Shown one piece after another: positions 17,752 through 26,412 of a stretch of 64,000 nt of DNA. The stretch is from Parazoarcus communis SWub3 = DSM 12120. GTDB lineage: Bacteria > Pseudomonadota > Gammaproteobacteria > Burkholderiales > Rhodocyclaceae. Location of the stretch: assembly GCF_003226565.1 (NCBI RefSeq), contig NZ_QKOE01000015.1, positions 1-64,000 of the forward strand. The letters run 5' to 3'. The position numbers and the translations under genes are program-made. Position 1 is the stretch's first letter. Each line of letters opens with the position of its first letter. Under the pieces are notes generated by a model, which saw nothing but the letters and a program-made list of their open reading frames with translations, did not search any database and was not told where the DNA came from.

Positions 17752-19884
17752 TCACCCACGCAATCGCCAGATGGTGAGTTCGGACAGCGTGTGCTGGTGC
17801 TTGCGTCGGGTTTCGCGGATCACGAAGGGAACGGCCTGCGGTCCCAGTACCAGATCAAAACTTGCGCCAAGCAGCGCCTTCAAGCCGTCCAGTGTGGTCC
17901 ATGACTCGCCGTCTTTCTTGAAGCCGCCGATCCATTCCTCGCGCCGGGTGTGCTCTTCCAGCCAGGTATAGGGTGAGGCCAGCACCAGCAGGCCGCCGGG
18001 TGTCAGACGATGGGCGACGTCGTTGAGGAAGCGGCGCGGGCTGTACAGGCGGTCGATCAGGTTCGCGGCGAGGATCAGGTCAAAGCCGGTGAAGACGTCC
18101 TTCAGATTGCAGGCATCACCCTGCCAGAACGCCACCCGTTGGGCTGTCGCAGCCAGTCCGAGGGCGTCGAGCCGGCGCTCATGGTAGCTCACCAGCTCGC
18201 CCTCGTCGGGAAGGGTGTAGCGCAGCACGCCGGTCTCAGCCAGGCGGGCCCCAGCCTGGATGAAGCGGGCGGAGAAGTCGATGCCGATCACCTCTTCGAA
18301 GGCGCGTGCCAGTTCGAAGCTGGCGCGGCCGGTGGCGCAGCCCAGATCGAGTGCGCGTGCGAAGCGGCCGTTGCCGTACTGGCGTTGGGCGTCGATGGCG
18401 ATCTCCGCCAGGGTCTTGGGGAAATTGGGAACACCGAATGCGCCATCCCCGTAGTGAAACTCCGCATACTGCGACAGCAGGGCGTCGGTCTCGTAGGCCG
18501 AGGCCGGATTGACCACTGGCGCGTCACTGACGATGTAGCGGAATCCGGCATGCTGGAAAAAATGGCGGCGGAAGGCGTAGCGCGAAGCGTGGCGCGATTC
18601 GTTGCCGGTGGAGATCCAGCTGCCACCCTTGATCAGGTTGTGACGATCATCGAAGGTCGGCGTGGTGAAGTCATCATAGATCGGGTGGACCTCGAAGCCG
18701 TCGAAGGGGTAGGTTGGTGTCTCGCACCACTGCCACACGTTACCGACCACATCGAACAGTTCGCCATGGGCAAAGGTGTCGACCGGGCAGCTCGAGGCCC
18801 AGTGGTCAAGATGCAGGTTGGCCCCGGCCGGGATGTCGGGTGGGACGTCACCCAGACCGACGTGGTCGTACAGGCGGTGCCATTCATCCTCGGTGGGCAG
18901 GCGGACCGGAAGACCGGTCTCGCGTGCCTTCCAGCGACAGAAGGCGCGTGCCTCCAGGCAGTTGGTCTCGACCGGCCAGTTCCATGGCATGGTGACTTCT
19001 TCGGTGATCAGGCGCAGTTTCCAGCCTTGGCCATCGGCGATCCAGAAGGTGGGGTGCTCAGCGCGGGCGTAGCGTTTCCAGCCCAGTCCTTCCTCGTCCC
19101 ACAGGCTGTCGTCGGCATAGCCGCCGGCCTCGACGAAGGCAAGGAATTCGCCATTGCTGACCAGATGGCGGGCTGCACGAAACGCGGGAACGTCGGCTTC
19201 GTGGCGGCCGTATTCGTTGTCCCAGCCATAGATTGGGTCATCCAGGTTGCGACCCAGGCGGACACGGCCGGCCGGAATGTCCACCAGGGCATTGTCCGGT
19301 GCGGGTCCGCTCTGGCGACAGGGCGTCCATGCCGGATGAGGGCGGACATACTCGAGCCCGTGCTGACGCATCAGGACCGAGGAGGTTTCGAGATGGATGC
19401 GCTCGTGCTCGATGCCCATCAGGATGGCCCAGAACGGATCTTTCCAGCCGATTGGCAGGCTCAATGGATGGGTGCGGATGACGCCATCCACGACCGCCCG
19501 TACCTTGCTGCGATAGGCGCGGACTTCGGCGACGCCCGGCCAGTCGTAGCGGGTGTCGTCGAGATCATCCCAGCTCATCTCATCGACCCCGACCGCGAAC
19601 ATCGATTCCAGTCGTGGATCGAGACGCTCGGTGATCAGGCCGGCGAGCAGGAGCTTATTGATGAAGAAGGTGGCCGTGTGGCCGAAGTAGAAGATCAGTG
19701 GGTGACGCAGGCTGATGGGTTTGCGGAGGTAGGCATCGTCCCCCACCAGGATCTCGAACAGCGATTCGTAGCGGTCGAAGGTTGCGTGAAAATAGTCCAG
19801 CAGTTCGCTACGGCAGGCCTCGACATCGGTGCCGGACAGCTTGGGCGTTCGGGGGAAGAGCTGCGTCATCGTCGGTATGGGCAT
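17752..19884 (-). CDS. ovoA: OvoA: 5-histidylcysteine sulfoxide synthase / methyltransferase
   Basis: OvoA joins cysteine to histidine with oxygen and non-heme iron, and its C-terminal domain methylates the product on the way to ovothiol A. The 710-residue protein has a DinB-like domain (about 30-190) with the iron-binding motif HERIHLE (about 162), an FGE-sulfatase domain (about 215-450) with LPTEDEW, VGNVWQWC and KGGSW, and a SAM methyltransferase domain with ALDLGCATGRA (about 513). This three-part build separates OvoA from EgtB, which lacks the methyltransferase. The frame is open further upstream into the next gene; I use the ATG at 19884, with ATG 19869 as alternative. No OvoB lyase is in the window. 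Confidence 0.9.
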   Translation of the reverse strand: MPIPTMTQLFPRTPKLSGTDVEACRSELLDYFHATFDRYESLFEILVGDDAYLRKPISLRHPLIFYFGHTATFFINKLLLAGLITERLDPRLESMFAVGVDEMSWDDLDDTRYDWPGVAEVRAYRSKVRAVVDGVIRTHPLSLPIGWKDPFWAILMGIEHERIHLETSSVLMRQHGLEYVRPHPAWTPCRQSGPAPDNALVDIPAGRVRLGRNLDDPIYGWDNEYGRHEADVPAFRAARHLVSNGEFLAFVEAGGYADDSLWDEEGLGWKRYARAEHPTFWIADGQGWKLRLITEEVTMPWNWPVETNCLEARAFCRWKARETGLPVRLPTEDEWHRLYDHVGLGDVPPDIPAGANLHLDHWASSCPVDTFAHGELFDVVGNVWQWCETPTYPFDGFEVHPIYDDFTTPTFDDRHNLIKGGSWISTGNESRHASRYAFRRHFFQHAGFRYIVSDAPVVNPASAYETDALLSQYAEFHYGDGAFGVPNFPKTLAEIAIDAQRQYGNGRFARALDLGCATGRASFELARAFEEVIGIDFSARFIQAGARLAETGVLRYTLPDEGELVSYHERRLDALGLAATAQRVAFWQGDACNLKDVFTGFDLILAANLIDRLYSPRRFLNDVAHRLTPGGLLVLASPYTWLEEHTRREEWIGGFKKDGESWTTLDGLKALLGASFDLVLGPQAVPFVIRETRRKHQHTLSELTIWRLRG

Positions 19885-19924
19885 GATGGAGTCAGCCAGA
19901 CTGTGCGCGAAGATCCCCCGCTGA

Positions 19925-20656
19925 TCAAGCCAGCTGGCGCAGATCGGCGACCGTCTCGCGGCCAAAGGCATCGGACAGCAGGTAGTCGACCAGGCGCTCG
20001 GCAGCGATCGCCGCGGGGGTGAGCAGCGCGTCGCGCTTGAGCGCATCGAAGCGCGCGCGTTGTGGGAAATCGGCGGGGTCGCTGGCGCGCACTTCGGCCT
20101 GCATGTCGGTATCGATGACACCAGGTGCCAGACTGCAGATGCGCAACCAGGGGTGTTGTTCAGCAGCCACGGCGCGAGCGTGATGGTCGAGGCCGGCCTT
20201 GCCGGCGCCGTAGATGCTCCAGCCCGCATAGGCACTGCGTGCGGCGCCGCTGGACACATGCACGATGCGCCGTTCGCGTTCGAGCCTGCCGGTGGCTGCG
20301 AAGGCGTTGGCCAGCAGCAGCGGGGCGATGAAATTGAGCTGGCCGGCACGGACGATGGCTGCAGCGTCCTGGGTGCCCAGCCTCGCCACGGGTTGCAGCA
20401 TGCCTGCGTTATTGATCAGCAGTGCCGGGCCGTCCGCTGCCAGAAAGGTCTTCAACGGGGTCGTGTGCAGTGCGGCACACAGGCTGGACGGATCGCTCAG
20501 GTCGAGGCTGACTTCGCTCAGTCCCGTCGCGAAGCGCTCAGCCAGTGCCGGGTTGCCATGGCGTGACAGGCCAAGCACGGTGAGGCCCCGCGCCAGCAGG
20601 CATTGGGCAATCGCGGCGCCCAGGCCGCGGCTGTGACCGGTGACGATGGCATGCAT
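19925..20656 (-). CDS. Short-chain dehydrogenase/reductase
   Basis: This is a 243-residue NAD(P)-dependent oxidoreductase. It has the cofactor motif TGHSRGLGAAI at residues 6-16, the NNAG motif (LLINNAGML), the catalytic serine in VSSGAARS, and the YGAGK active-site pair near 160. It lies 40 bases upstream of ovoA on the same strand, so the two may share a transcript; a role in ovothiol metabolism is possible but not shown. The sequence resembles sepiapterin-reductase-like SDRs in general layout. Substrate unknown. Confidence 0.85.
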   Translation of the reverse strand: MHAIVTGHSRGLGAAIAQCLLARGLTVLGLSRHGNPALAERFATGLSEVSLDLSDPSSLCAALHTTPLKTFLAADGPALLINNAGMLQPVARLGTQDAAAIVRAGQLNFIAPLLLANAFAATGRLERERRIVHVSSGAARSAYAGWSIYGAGKAGLDHHARAVAAEQHPWLRICSLAPGVIDTDMQAEVRASDPADFPQRARFDALKRDALLTPAAIAAERLVDYLLSDAFGRETVADLRQLA

Positions 20657-20853
20657 GGTTCGTCTGCTTCCCTGAAATCTGATGTGGCGGGCAAGTGCGC
20701 CTGATGCCGATAGTCTGGAACCAAGCCTGCAGTCGATGCAAGCGCGCTACCAGGGTCGGCACATGGGTTTGTCTGTTTTGCGCTTGCCACGTTGCGGGCA
20801 AGGTGTTCTCGGCACACAATCGGTACCTGTGTGTCGCCCGGAACAGGAGCAGC

Positions 20854-23850
20854 ATGGCCTTGATGCAGCACGGATGGACGAGATGGCGATTTTGCGTGCA
20901 GATGTCGTGCATGCTGATCCTCGCGATGTGCCTGCTGCCATTGCCTGCCGCCGCAAAGGCCGGGCTGGACGATGAGGCACGTGCCTACCTGGCACGCAAG
21001 CCGGTGATTTCGATCGGAGTCGTCGCTGACAACGAGCCTTATTCCTGGGTCGATGGGGTAGAGCCGGCAGGTTTCTCGATTGATGTCCTGGAGGAGATTG
21101 CACGCCAGGCGGGTGTCAGCTTCAGCTATCGCTTCGGCAGCTGGCCCGAGATTTATCCGGCGTTCATGCGCGGTGAGATCGATGCCATCGATGAAATCTC
21201 CTTTCGCCAGGACCGTGCCGAGAAAGTCCTGTTTACCGAGCCTTATCATTTTCGCCAGACCGCGATCATGCATGACGGCAACCGGCCGCTGGGGCCGATC
21301 AGTCGGTTGGAGGATCTGAAGCCTTATCGCGTCGGGGTGGTCCGCGACATTTTCTACAAGAACCAGCTTGCCTCCAGCGGCATCGAGGTGGTGGAGTTCG
21401 ATGCCATTCCCAACCTGGTGCGGGCCCTGGCCTTCGGCTGGGTGGATGCTGTCGTCGGACCGGAAGTCACCCTGATGTTCATTGCGCACAAGTCCGGCCT
21501 GCGTCATCTGACGATTGCTGGCAAGGTGGAGATGGGGGGATACGAGCGCGAGGATTTCCGTATTGGTGTGCGCCGCGACAATCCGGTGCTGCATCGTATC
21601 CTGCAGGCCGGGCTGAATGCGATCCCGCAGCAACGTATCGACGAGTTGCTTGAGGCCTGGCAGCAGTTTGGTGGCCAGGCGCTGACGGCACCGGCGCGTT
21701 TCCGGCTGAGCGAGCAGCAGACGGCCTATGTGCGTCGCCTGGGGCCGCTGCGGGTCGGCGTCATGCGTGACTACGCGCCGTTCAGCTTTGTCGACCAGGG
21801 GCAATTGCAGGGGCTGGCTGTCGATGTCTTGAATCGCGTTGCCGACATGACCGGGCTGCAGGTGATCACGGTGGCGGATCACTGGACGCGCCTGATCGAG
21901 CTGTTCGAGCGCGGTGAGATCGACATCATGACGAACATCTCCGATATCGAGGCTCGCCGGTCGTTTACCCGCTTTTCGCAACCCTACCATGTCATTCCCA
22001 ACGTGGCCTTCACCCGCCAGGAGAGCCTGCGCCTGACGCGGCCGGAGGATCTGGACGGCCTGCGGATTGCAGTCGGTGCGGGGATCTTCTATGAAGCTGC
22101 GCTGCGGCGGCGTTTTGGCGATGCGGTGGTGTCGTTCTCGTCGCAGGACGCGATGTTTCGGGCGTTACGCGAGGGGAGTGTGGATGTGGTGATCGCCGCG
22201 CTCGCCAATGGTAATCACTGGATCCGGGAGCTTGGCCTGAGCGATGTACGCATCGCCGGCGAGCTCGACGCCGAAGGCATCCGCGGCGAAGATCTGCGTT
22301 TTGGGATGCGGCCGGCGCTCGAGCCGCTGGTGGCGATTGTCGACGCCGCGCTGGGCGCGATCACGCCGACCGAGCGGCGCTTGATCGAAAACCGCTGGCT
22401 GGGGGCGGCAACGCTGCCCGCGGAAGCGGCCAGGCCTGTGGCTGCCGGGCTGGTGCTGAGCGATGCCGAGCAGGCCTACCTCGATGCCCGCGGACGCACG
22501 ATACGCGCCTGTGTGGATCCGGACTGGATGCCGCTCGAAGGGCTGGACCGTGCCGGTCAGGCAACCGGCATGTCGGCCGAATTCATGGACCTGTTTGCCG
22601 CGCGTGGCAAGCTGAGCTTTGACGTACTGCCGGTCCGGACCTGGATTGAGTCGCTGGAGGCCGCCCGGGCAAGGCGTTGCGACATCCTGCCGATGGTGCT
22701 GCCCACGCCGGGCCGGATGGCGTTCATGGATTTTACCCGGCCGTACTTCACCTCGCCCAATGTGCTGCTGGGTCGGGTGGAAGCCCCCTTTGTCGAGCGG
22801 CTCAGCGAGCTTGACGGGCGCAAGCTGGGTATTGTCCGCGGCTACGCGTTTGTCGAGCTGTTTGCCACCCGTCACCCGGACATCCGTCTGGTCGAGGTGG
22901 ACAATGAGATCGACGGCCTCAAACGCCTGCAGCGTGGCGAGATTGACGCTTATCTGGGCAACCTGATCACTGCCAGCCATCATTTGCAGGAGCTACGCCT
23001 GGCCGATATCAAGGTAGTCGGGCGGGTGCCTTACGACTGGTCGGTCGCAGTGGCCACCCGAGGCGATGAGCCGATGTTGCTGTCCATCATGCAGAAACTG
23101 GTGGACAGCCTGTCTGACGAGGATCGCCGCCGGATCGAGACCAAATGGCGTTCGATGCGGCTGGAGCAAAGGGTGGATTACACCCTGGTGTGGCAGGTGC
23201 TGGCGGTGACGGTGTTCGGTCTTGGCCTGCTGTTTCTGTGGAACCGCAAGCTCGGCGGGCTCAACCGCAAGCTGGCCGAGACCAATGCGCAGCTGGCCGA
23301 AGCCAATGCCCGGCTTGATGAACTCAACCTGCGTGATGGCTTGACCGGCATTGGCAACCGGCGTCATGTCGATCGCTACCTCGAACCCCTGTTTCGCCAC
23401 AGCCAGCGGCATGGGCTGCCATTTGCGATTGGCTTGCTCGATCTGGACCATTTCAAGCAGATCAATGATCGCTACGGCCACGAAGCGGGTGATGTCTGCC
23501 TGCGTGCGATCGGCGCCTGTCTGCAGTCGGCTTTCCGGCGTAGCAACGACCATGTCGCGCGTTATGGCGGCGAGGAGTTCGTCGTGTTCATGAGCCCGGT
23601 TGCCGGCGAGGATCCGCTGCTTCGTTTCGAGCAGTTGAGGCATGAGGTCGAGGCACTCGAGGTGCGCCACGAAAACCAGGTGCTACGTCTAACCGTTAGT
23701 GTCGGGGTCGCGTCCGGCGTACCGCTGGAAGACACGTCGCCGGCAGCGTATCTGCGTATCGCTGATGAGGCCATGTACGAAGCCAAGCGTACCGGCCGCA
23801 ATCGGGTGGTCGGGCATCAGCTACCGGTGGCAGCCCAGCAGGGTGAGTGA
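20854..23850 (+). CDS. Diguanylate cyclase with three periplasmic solute-binding domains
   Basis: This 998-residue inner membrane protein probably makes c-di-GMP in response to small ligands. A signal peptide (MLILAMCLLPLPAAAKA) is followed by three SBP_bac_3-like domains, each opening with a similar strand: ISIGVVADNEPYSW, LRVGVMRDYAPFSF and IRACVDPDWMPLEG. A membrane helix (TLVWQVLAVTVFGLGLLFLW) and a short coiled coil (KLAETNAQLAEANARLDEL) lead to the GGDEF domain with RDGLTGIGNRR and an intact GGEEF signature. I chose the ATG at 20854 because CAGGAGC precedes it; the frame extends 53 codons upstream without a signal. It stands alone, divergent from the SDR gene. Confidence 0.93.
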   Translation: MALMQHGWTRWRFCVQMSCMLILAMCLLPLPAAAKAGLDDEARAYLARKPVISIGVVADNEPYSWVDGVEPAGFSIDVLEEIARQAGVSFSYRFGSWPEIYPAFMRGEIDAIDEISFRQDRAEKVLFTEPYHFRQTAIMHDGNRPLGPISRLEDLKPYRVGVVRDIFYKNQLASSGIEVVEFDAIPNLVRALAFGWVDAVVGPEVTLMFIAHKSGLRHLTIAGKVEMGGYEREDFRIGVRRDNPVLHRILQAGLNAIPQQRIDELLEAWQQFGGQALTAPARFRLSEQQTAYVRRLGPLRVGVMRDYAPFSFVDQGQLQGLAVDVLNRVADMTGLQVITVADHWTRLIELFERGEIDIMTNISDIEARRSFTRFSQPYHVIPNVAFTRQESLRLTRPEDLDGLRIAVGAGIFYEAALRRRFGDAVVSFSSQDAMFRALREGSVDVVIAALANGNHWIRELGLSDVRIAGELDAEGIRGEDLRFGMRPALEPLVAIVDAALGAITPTERRLIENRWLGAATLPAEAARPVAAGLVLSDAEQAYLDARGRTIRACVDPDWMPLEGLDRAGQATGMSAEFMDLFAARGKLSFDVLPVRTWIESLEAARARRCDILPMVLPTPGRMAFMDFTRPYFTSPNVLLGRVEAPFVERLSELDGRKLGIVRGYAFVELFATRHPDIRLVEVDNEIDGLKRLQRGEIDAYLGNLITASHHLQELRLADIKVVGRVPYDWSVAVATRGDEPMLLSIMQKLVDSLSDEDRRRIETKWRSMRLEQRVDYTLVWQVLAVTVFGLGLLFLWNRKLGGLNRKLAETNAQLAEANARLDELNLRDGLTGIGNRRHVDRYLEPLFRHSQRHGLPFAIGLLDLDHFKQINDRYGHEAGDVCLRAIGACLQSAFRRSNDHVARYGGEEFVVFMSPVAGEDPLLRFEQLRHEVEALEVRHENQVLRLTVSVGVASGVPLEDTSPAAYLRIADEAMYEAKRTGRNRVVGHQLPVAAQQGE

Positions 23851-23860
23851 AGGCGTGAAT

Positions 23861-24793
23861 GTGTCCGATGTCGTACCGCTGGCTGTGTGGTTCGCGGGTG
23901 GAGGGGGGGCCTGGCTTCTGCTCAGGACTGCACTGCATCGGCTGATACGTGCCGGTCTTGCTGCCCCCCGGGTCGTGGAGGCTCAAGATCCTGCGCAGGC
24001 TGGACTGTCGTTCCGGACGGTCCGGATTGCGACGGTCAATCAAAGAAGCCTGCATGGCTGGTGGATTCCATCGGCGAGCGGACAGGATTCTGGCCCAGCG
24101 GTCGTGGTGCTTCATGGATGGGGCGGTAACGCCGAGATGATGCTGCCGCTGGCGCGTCCCTTGCACGAGGCCGGTCTGGGGGCCTTGTTCATCGATGCGC
24201 GTTGCCACGGTCTGTCCGATGACGACAGCTTTGCCTCCCTGCCGCGCTTTGCCGAAGATGTCGATCATGCTTGTGAGTGGTTGATTGGGCAGGCAGGTGT
24301 CGCTGCGGGAAAGATTGGCTTGATTGGTCACTCGGTGGGCGCCGGTGCGGTATTGCTTGCCGCGGCGCGCAGGCCGACGGTGGCTGCGGTGGTCAGCGTA
24401 TCGGCCTTTGTGCATCCTGCCGAGATGATGCAGCGCTGGTTGGCGGCGAGGAAGGTGCCCGGGTGGGCAAGACGCTATGTGCTGGCTTACGTACAGGACG
24501 TCATCGGCCATCGTTTTGACGACATTGCGCCGCTGACCAGCATGGGCCGCCTGCAGTGTCCAGTATTGCTGGTGCATGGGGAGGACGACGAGGTCGTACC
24601 CGTCGAGGATGCCAGGCGGCTTTACCGGGCGGGCCAGCAGGGCAGTGTGCGCTTGCTGGTGTTGCCGGGCGATCACGAGACTTTCGTTGATCTGCCGCGC
24701 GAGGTCGCTGCAATTACCGGGTTCTTGAGGCAGGTGCTGCTCGGTGTCGATCCGGTGACGGCCGGCGCCCGCTGTACTGAACTTTTGTCGTAA
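23861..24793 (+). CDS. Alpha/beta hydrolase with N-terminal membrane segment
   Basis: This is a serine hydrolase of about 310 residues. Evidence: VVVLHGWGGNAEMML (oxyanion region), the nucleophile elbow GHSVGAG, the acid in LLVHGEDDEVVPVEDA and the histidine in GDHETF. A hydrophobic N-terminus (DVVPLAVWFAGGGGAWLLL) suggests membrane attachment. GTG at 23861 is preferred because GAAGG stands 8 bases before it; GTG at 23843 and 23855 are alternatives. It lies 10 bases after the diguanylate cyclase stop and is probably co-transcribed. Substrate unknown. Confidence 0.8.
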   Translation: MSDVVPLAVWFAGGGGAWLLLRTALHRLIRAGLAAPRVVEAQDPAQAGLSFRTVRIATVNQRSLHGWWIPSASGQDSGPAVVVLHGWGGNAEMMLPLARPLHEAGLGALFIDARCHGLSDDDSFASLPRFAEDVDHACEWLIGQAGVAAGKIGLIGHSVGAGAVLLAAARRPTVAAVVSVSAFVHPAEMMQRWLAARKVPGWARRYVLAYVQDVIGHRFDDIAPLTSMGRLQCPVLLVHGEDDEVVPVEDARRLYRAGQQGSVRLLVLPGDHETFVDLPREVAAITGFLRQVLLGVDPVTAGARCTELLS

Positions 24794-24812
24794 TACGCCG
24801 GTGATGGGGCAT

Positions 24813-24859
24813 GCGCTTCATGGCATCATGATTCGCCCTTTGGGCATTCCATGAAACGC
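24813..24859 (+). promoter_or_regulatory. Nested hairpin in the leader of the PsiF-repeat gene
   Basis: GCGCTTCATGG (24813-24823) pairs with CCATGAAACGC (24849-24859) apart from one C-A mismatch, and inside it GCCC-TTT-GGGC (24835-24845) forms a second hairpin. The structure ends two bases before the GAGGAG ribosome site of the next gene. It could terminate the hydrolase transcript or act as a structured 5' leader. Confidence 0.45.
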
Positions 24860-24872
24860 TGAGGAGCCTGAG

Positions 24873-25121
24873 ATGAACAAGATCCTGTTTGCCGGTCTGC
24901 TTGCCCTGTTTGCGACCACTGTTTCCGCCGAGGGGGCAAGCTGTAATGCCACCGCGCAGGAAAAGAAACTGGCCGGAGCAGCAAAGAACAGCTTTCTGAA
25001 GAAATGCGAACAGGATGCTACGACGCGTTGCGATGCACTGGCGATGGAAAAGAAGCTGGCGGGGGCGGCAAAAAACAGTTTTACCAAGAAATGCGTCAAG
25101 GACGCAGTCGGTACCCCCTGA
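24873..25121 (+). CDS. Small secreted protein with two PsiF-type repeats
   Basis: This 82-residue protein has a signal peptide (MNKILFAGLLALFATTVSAEG) and then two copies of a repeat: EKKLAGAAKNSFLKKC and EKKLAGAAKNSFTKKC, each with a nearby upstream Cys. This pattern matches the PsiF repeat, named after the phosphate-starvation-inducible E. coli protein PsiF, whose function is unknown. The ribosome site GAGGAG precedes the ATG. The four cysteines may form disulfides in the periplasm. Whether phosphate controls it here is unknown; no Pho box was identified. Confidence 0.88.
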   Translation: MNKILFAGLLALFATTVSAEGASCNATAQEKKLAGAAKNSFLKKCEQDATTRCDALAMEKKLAGAAKNSFTKKCVKDAVGTP

Positions 25122-25266
25122 GCACATTCCTGTCGTGAGTCCCCGGCGGCCTGGGGGCAACATGCGTAGCGACAGGGCGTGGATTTCCGGTGCCTGACCG
25201 GCGCAGGCTTCATCCTGTCCGGATGGATGTGCGACACTCGGCATCCCCTTTCGCCACTGAGTGTCC

Positions 25267-26412
25267 ATGCGCTTTCTCCATACTGCCGACTGGCATCTGG
25301 GCCGGGTCTATCACGGCCTGTCGCTGCTGGAGGATCAGGCCCGGGTGTTGCAGGACTTCATCCGTCTGGCCGATGACGTCCGCCCCGATGCAATCCTGAT
25401 TGCAGGGGATGTCTACGACCGCTCGGTGCCGCCCGCCGATGCGGTGCGCCTGCTCGATGTCACGCTGACCCGTCTGGTGGTCGAGTTGCGGATTCCGGTG
25501 GTCGTGATCGCGGGCAATCATGACGGCCCCGACCGTCTCGGTTTTGGCTCGGGCATGCTCGAGTGTGCCGGGCTGACCCTCTGCGGCCCGGTGAGCGCAG
25601 CGCCCAGGCCGGTGGTGTTGCGCGACGCGCATGGCGAAGTGGCGATCTATCCGCTGCCCTATGCCGAGCCGGCAATGGTGCGCAGCCTGCTCGGCGATGA
25701 CGCGCTGGACGACCATCAGGCAGCGCTTGCCGCGCAGCTGCAGCGCATCCGCAGCGCACATGTGCCGGGACGGCGCTCGGTGGTGGTGGCGCACGCCTTT
25801 GTGGTCGGCGGGGCCGAGTCGGACTCCGAGCGGCCGCTGTCGGTGGGGGGCAGCGCTGCGGTGGCGGCCGGCATCTTCGACGGCTTCGATTATGTCGCGC
25901 TGGGTCATCTGCATCGCCCGCAGCAGGCGGGTAGCCCCCGCATCCACTATGCCGGCTCGCTGCTGAAATATTCGTTTGCCGAGGTCGATCACAGCAAGTC
26001 GGTCAATCTGGTCGAGCTCGATGCGACCGGCGGCTGTACGGTCGAGCGCCTCGCCTTGCCGCCCTGGCGCGATCTCCGGGTGATCGAAGGCGCGTTGGAC
26101 GAGATCATTGCCGCGGCTGCCACGGACGCGGCGCGGGAAGACTACATTCTGGCCCGTCTGAGCGATCGTGGTGCGCTGCTCGATGCCATGGGCAAGCTGC
26201 GCACCGCCTATCCGAATGCGCTGGCAATTGAACGACCTGCGCTGGAAGGCGAGGGCAGTGGGCGTGCCGGGGCCGATCATCGCCGGGTGCGGATTCAGGA
26301 CCTGTTTGCCAGCTTTTACGCTGAAGTCAGCGGTTGTCCGATGGAAGAGGCTGCCATGCAGACGGTACAAGCGCTGGTCGATCGTCTGGAACAGGAGGCG
26401 CGCCAGGCATGA
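25267..26412 (+). CDS. sbcD: Exonuclease subunit SbcD
   Basis: SbcD is the Mre11-like nuclease of the SbcCD complex, which cuts hairpins and processes DNA ends. The 381-residue protein shows the metal-binding phosphoesterase motifs MRFLHTADWHLGR, IAGDVYDR, IAGNHDGPDR, VVAHAF and LGHLHRPQ. The ATG at 25267 matches the usual MRxLHTxDWHLG start, two codons after an in-frame GTG. It overlaps sbcC by ATGA, the standard gene order. Confidence 0.95.
   Translation: MRFLHTADWHLGRVYHGLSLLEDQARVLQDFIRLADDVRPDAILIAGDVYDRSVPPADAVRLLDVTLTRLVVELRIPVVVIAGNHDGPDRLGFGSGMLECAGLTLCGPVSAAPRPVVLRDAHGEVAIYPLPYAEPAMVRSLLGDDALDDHQAALAAQLQRIRSAHVPGRRSVVVAHAFVVGGAESDSERPLSVGGSAAVAAGIFDGFDYVALGHLHRPQQAGSPRIHYAGSLLKYSFAEVDHSKSVNLVELDATGGCTVERLALPPWRDLRVIEGALDEIIAAAATDAAREDYILARLSDRGALLDAMGKLRTAYPNALAIERPALEGEGSGRAGADHRRVRIQDLFASFYAEVSGCPMEEAAMQTVQALVDRLEQEARQA

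Noticed and set aside
18010-20022. Open frame of 670 codons on the plus strand
   Set aside because: It is antisense to ovoA; the OvoA motifs leave no doubt about the coding strand.
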